Shown one piece after another: positions 60,971 through 64,000 of a stretch of DNA of 64,000 nt (the stretch's first letter is position 1; each line of letters opens with the position of its first letter). A model generated the notes under the pieces. It saw only the letters and a list, made by a program, of their open reading frames with translations. It made no database searches and had not been told where the DNA came from. This stretch comes from Streptomyces sp. B21-083 (lineage in GTDB: Bacteria > Actinomycetota > Actinomycetes > Streptomycetales > Streptomycetaceae). The stretch lies in the NCBI RefSeq assembly GCF_036898825.1, contig NZ_JARUND010000001.1, forward strand, positions 4,216,001 through 4,280,000. The letters run 5' to 3'. The position numbers were made by a program, and so were the translations under genes.

Positions 60971-62566
60971 TGTCCGCCAGCCTCCCGCCGCCTGCCGCAA
61001 CTCCCCCTTGACCACCTTCCCACTGGCGTTCCGAGGCAGCCCGCCCACGAACTCGACCGCCCTGGGCACCTTGTAGTTCGCCATCTCCCGCCGGGCCCAG
61101 GCGATCAGGTCGTCCCCCGTCAGACTCACCCCCGGCCGCCGCACCACGTACGCCTTCCCGACCTCGCCGAGTCGTGCGTCGGGTACGCCGATCACCGCCA
61201 CGTCCGCCACATCGGGATGCAGTCCGAGCTGCTGCTCGATCTCCGCCGGGTACGCGTTGAAGCCTCCGACGATGAACATGTCCTTGAGGCGGTCGGTGAT
61301 CCGCAGGTTGCCGTCGGCGTCCAGCACTCCGACGTCACCCGTCCTCAACCAGCCCTCCCCCGTGACGACTTGGGCCGTGCTCTCCGCGTCCTCGAAGTAC
61401 CCGCTCATGACGTTGAAGCCGCGCACCAGCACCTCCCCGGGTTCCCCCACGGGCGCCTCGACCCGGACCTCCGTCCCCGGAATCGCCCGCCCCGAGGTCG
61501 ACGCGATCACCGGTGCCGCGTCGCCCCGGCGGCACATCGTGACGATGCCGCTCGCCTCGGACAGGCCGTACGCCGTCAGTACGGTGGCCACGCCCAGCTC
61601 CGTGCGCAACCGTTCCACCAGCCGCAACGGGACCACCGCCGCCCCCGTCACCACCAGCCGCAGCGTCGACAGGTCGTAGGCGTCCCGGGACGGGTGGTCC
61701 AGGACGGACTGCAGCAGGGTCGGCGGGCCGGGCAGGACCGACACCCGCTCCGCCGCCACGTTCGCCAGCACCGTGTCGACGTTGAACACCGGCTGCGGGA
61801 TCACGGTCGCGCCCCGCATCAGGCACGCCAACACCCCTGCCTTGTAACCGAACGTGTGGAAGAAGGGGTTCACGACGAGATAGCGGTCGCCCTCCCGCAG
61901 CCCGGCCAACTCGCTCCAGATCTCGTACGCCCGCAGCGACTGCGCGTGCGTGATCACTGCCCCCTTCGGCCGGCCCGTCGTGCCCGAGGTGAAGACGATG
62001 TCCGAGGCGTCGGAGCCCTCCACCGCCTCCGCCCGCGCCCGGACGGTCCGCGCGTCCACCCCGTCCCCGGCCGCCAGAAAGTCCTTCCACGTACGGAACT
62101 CGGCCGGCGCGTCCTCCCCCAGCACCACCACGTCCGTCAGCGCCGGAAGCCCGGGCAGGGGCCCGTCACCGTCACCGCTCCCCGCCGCCCTCCGCAGCGA
62201 GGCCACGTACGACGTGCCCAGGAACGTTCCCGTCACGAACAGCAACCTCGCCCGGCTGCGCGCCAGTACGTACGCCGCCTCCGCGCCCTTGAAGCGCGTG
62301 TTCAGCGGTACGAGCACCGCGCCCGCCGAGACCGCGCCCAGCGCGGACACCATCCAGTCGAGGGAGTTGGGCGCCCAGATCGCCACCCGGTCACCGGCCG
62401 TCACCCCGCTCGCGACGCAGGCCGCCGCCGCGCGCTCCACCCGCGCGCCCAACTCCGTGTACGAGACGCGGTTACGTCCGTCCACGACCGCCTCGGTGTC
62501 GCCGTACCGCTCCGCCGCCGCCCGGACCAGCCTCGGAATGCTGTCCCACTCCACGTCACCGCGCAC
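60962..62566 (-). CDS. Acyl-CoA ligase, FadD3-like AMP-binding enzyme
   Basis: 534 residues. ANL superfamily motifs: DIVFTSGTTGRPKGAVITH (P-loop), TAYGLSEASG, GWLRTGDVGVLDADG, LKDMFIVGGFNAYPAEIE, and the C-terminal catalytic Lys in PRNASGKVVKGEL. It activates a carboxylic acid to its CoA thioester; sequence style and partners (lipid-transfer thiolase, DUF35 protein) resemble actinobacterial steroid/terpenoid degradation. Two operator-like sites lie in the promoter it shares with the thiolase gene. Confidence 0.9.
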   Translation of the reverse strand: MRGDVEWDSIPRLVRAAAERYGDTEAVVDGRNRVSYTELGARVERAAAACVASGVTAGDRVAIWAPNSLDWMVSALGAVSAGAVLVPLNTRFKGAEAAYVLARSRARLLFVTGTFLGTSYVASLRRAAGSGDGDGPLPGLPALTDVVVLGEDAPAEFRTWKDFLAAGDGVDARTVRARAEAVEGSDASDIVFTSGTTGRPKGAVITHAQSLRAYEIWSELAGLREGDRYLVVNPFFHTFGYKAGVLACLMRGATVIPQPVFNVDTVLANVAAERVSVLPGPPTLLQSVLDHPSRDAYDLSTLRLVVTGAAVVPLRLVERLRTELGVATVLTAYGLSEASGIVTMCRRGDAAPVIASTSGRAIPGTEVRVEAPVGEPGEVLVRGFNVMSGYFEDAESTAQVVTGEGWLRTGDVGVLDADGNLRITDRLKDMFIVGGFNAYPAEIEQQLGLHPDVADVAVIGVPDARLGEVGKAYVVRRPGVSLTGDDLIAWARREMANYKVPRAVEFVGGLPRNASGKVVKGELRQAAGGWRTST

Positions 62567-62601
62567 CGCGTGCCTCCCCGCAACACCTCACCGCACAAGA
62601 G

Positions 62602-62643
62602 CTGACTGTCCGTCAGATTAGCTGTAACCTGACGCCCTGTCAG
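62602..62643. promoter_or_regulatory. Two palindromic operators f1/f2 between ligase and thiolase genes
   Basis: CTGACT-GTC-CGTCAG at 62602-62616 and CTGACG-CCC-TGTCAG at 62629-62643, each one base from the perfect palindrome of operators a-e, with centres 27 bp apart. f1 continues ATT like operators a and c. Each probably controls one of the divergent genes. Confidence 0.65.
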
Positions 62644-62676
62644 CAGCGGGGCACGCGTGCGGAGGTGTGTGCAGTC

Positions 62677-63861
62677 ATGGCAGTCGCACCAGTTACGGCC
62701 GGGATCGGGAGCGTCGCCGGCATCAAGGACGCCACCGCGATCGCCGGGATCGGACAGACCGAGTTCGCCCGCCAACTCCCCGAGGACGAACGGACGTTGG
62801 CATGCCGTGCGATCCTCGCCGCACTCGACGACGCGGGCATCGCCCCCACCGAGGTCGACGCCCTCGCCTCCTACACGATGGAGGAGACCGACGAGGTCGA
62901 GGTCGCCAAGGCGCTCGGTCTCGGTGACCTCACCTTCTTCTCCAAGGTCGGCTACGGCGGCGGCGGTTCCTGCGCCACCGTCGCCCATCTCGCCGCCGCG
63001 ATAGCCACCGGGCAGGCCACGGTCGGCGTCGCCTGGAGGTCACGGAAGCGGGGTTCCGGGCCCCGGCCGTGGCGAAACACCAGCGCCCAACTCCCCACCC
63101 CCGCCCAGTGGACGCGCCCCTTCGGGCTTCTGCGCCCCTCCGACGAGATCGCGATGCTCACGCGCCGCCACATGCACGAGTACGGCACGACCCGCGACCA
63201 CCTCTTCAACGTCGCCCTCGCCTGCCGCAACCGGGCGAACCAGAACCCTGCCGCGATCATGTACGACCGTCCGCTCACCCGCGAGATGTACATGACCTCC
63301 CGCTGGATCAGCGAACCCCTCTGCCTCTTCGACAACTGCCTTGAGACGGACGGCGCGTTGGCCTGTGTCGTGGTGTCCGCCGAGCGTGCGCGTGACTGCC
63401 GGCGCGCCCCCGTCTACATCCACTCCGCCGCCCAGGGCCTGCCCGCCCAGCATCACGGCATGGTCAACTACTGGAACGACGACCCGCTGACCGGCCCAGC
63501 CTGGACAGCCGCCCGACACCTCTGGAAACACGCCGACTTCACCCCGGACGACGTCCATGTCGCCCAGATCTACGACGCGTTCACCGCCCTCATCCCCCTC
63601 TCCCTGGAGGGCTACGGCTTCTGCGGACGCGGTGAGGGCGGCGCCTTCACCGAGGGGGGCGCCCTGGAGAGCGGCGGCCGGCTGCCGATCAACACCGGCG
63701 GCGGCGGTCTCAGCGAGGCGTACGTCCATGGCTTCAACCTCATCACCGAGGGCGTACGACAACTGCGCGGCACCAGCACCGCCCAGGTCCCGGGAGCCTC
63801 GACCTGCCTGGTCACCGCCGGTGAGGGTGTGCCCACCTCCGCCCTTCTCCTGAGGAGTTGA
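62677..63861 (+). CDS. Lipid-transfer protein/thiolase (SCP-x-like)
   Basis: 394 residues from the ATG at 62677, with GGAGG upstream. Thiolase-fold features: DATAIAGIGQTEFARQLPED, VGYGGGGSCATVAHLAAAIATGQ with the nucleophile-position Cys, HVAQIYDAFTALIPLSLEGYGFC and INTGGGGLSEAYVHGFN. This branch pairs with DUF35 OB-fold proteins as retro-aldolases or thiolases in sterol side-chain degradation. The next gene encodes exactly such a partner. Confidence 0.88.
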   Translation: MAVAPVTAGIGSVAGIKDATAIAGIGQTEFARQLPEDERTLACRAILAALDDAGIAPTEVDALASYTMEETDEVEVAKALGLGDLTFFSKVGYGGGGSCATVAHLAAAIATGQATVGVAWRSRKRGSGPRPWRNTSAQLPTPAQWTRPFGLLRPSDEIAMLTRRHMHEYGTTRDHLFNVALACRNRANQNPAAIMYDRPLTREMYMTSRWISEPLCLFDNCLETDGALACVVVSAERARDCRRAPVYIHSAAQGLPAQHHGMVNYWNDDPLTGPAWTAARHLWKHADFTPDDVHVAQIYDAFTALIPLSLEGYGFCGRGEGGAFTEGGALESGGRLPINTGGGGLSEAYVHGFNLITEGVRQLRGTSTAQVPGASTCLVTAGEGVPTSALLLRS

Positions 63862-63864
63862 GAG

Positions 63865-64000
63865 ATGCTGACCCCTGTAGTCGACGAAGACGGCGCCCCC
63901 TTCTGGGAGCACGCGGCCCGGGGCGAACTCCGCGTCCAGACCTGCGCCGACTGCGACGAACCCCGCTTCCCGCCCCGCCCCTGCTGCCCGCACTGCCAGT
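63865..64000 (+). CDS. Zn-ribbon OB-fold (DUF35) protein, partial
   Basis: First 45 codons, cut by the window edge. GAGGAG precedes the ATG. FWEHAARGELRVQTCADC and CCPHCQ form the zinc ribbon (CxxC...CxxC) of DUF35 acyl-CoA-associated proteins. It starts 3 bp after the thiolase stop and is its probable complex partner. Confidence 0.85.
   Translation, partial: MLTPVVDEDGAPFWEHAARGELRVQTCADCDEPRFPPRPCCPHCQ

Noticed and set aside
1..64000. tRNA, rRNA, transposase or att sites
   Set aside because: I looked for cloverleaf-like TTCGA loops, IS inverted ends and recombinase motifs and saw none that I can support.

Overview
The window is chromosomal DNA from a Streptomyces or close relative. It has very high GC, GTG starts and 4-bp stop/start overlaps. 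It carries actinomycete hallmark families: a large AfsR-like SARP, a WhiJ-type XRE/DUF397/ATPase set, an LAHTG sortase substrate, coenzyme F420 enzymes, and STAS/ANTAR/MEDS partner-switching proteins. There are no rRNA, tRNA, CRISPR or transposase genes that I can support.

Layout, left part (1-31 kb). A partial GH30 xylanase with a perfect CebR-type operator upstream is followed by the F420 gene fbiC and a luciferase-like oxidoreductase. Next come a PHP metallohydrolase, a sortase-anchored surface protein, an EEP-fold hydrolase, a DDN-type F420 protein, and an NmrA-like reductase with a divergent Rrf2 regulator. From 10.9 to 13.3 kb lies a WhiJ-like regulatory island with a toxin-antitoxin-like pair. 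From 13.4 to 25.4 kb lies a polymorphic toxin locus: a 2.4-kilo-residue Rhs protein with an embedded ricin-B lectin and a nuclease-like C-terminus, a candidate immunity gene downstream, and a divergent DNRLRE/FG-GAP secreted protein. Then follow STAS-ANTAR, STAS and MEDS-ATPase genes and a secreted tripeptidyl aminopeptidase.

Middle (30-45.5 kb). Catabolic genes dominate: aldehyde dehydrogenase, D-aminoacylase-like amidohydrolase, two LLM oxidoreductases, an SDR and an ACMSD-like amidohydrolase. Several start just downstream of a shared palindrome, CTGACG-N3-CGTCAG. The same palindrome, in two imperfect copies, sits between an acyl-CoA ligase and a lipid-transfer thiolase at 62.6 kb. This defines a probable TetR-type regulon of CoA-ester catabolism. 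Interleaved are two secreted proteins of unknown function, a LuxR regulator, and a TerY-P-like triad (vWA protein, PP2C phosphatase, kinase).

Right (45.7-64 kb). The most unusual locus is at 45.7-54.6 kb: a SARP activator, a 66-residue peptide made of four copies of a DIHATxEP motif, then a four-gene, 4-bp-overlapping operon of ATP-grasp ligase, MFS exporter, TTC38-like TPR protein and methyltransferase. It looks like an undescribed multi-core RiPP-like pathway, with tandem 22-23-nt repeats upstream of the operon as candidate SARP sites. After it come a three-gene detoxification or catabolic operon flanked by two paralogous TetR genes, a lipoprotein, a DUF1737 gene, a deletion scar joining two 5'-truncated genes, and the acyl-CoA ligase/thiolase/Zn-ribbon OB-fold genes that run off the window.
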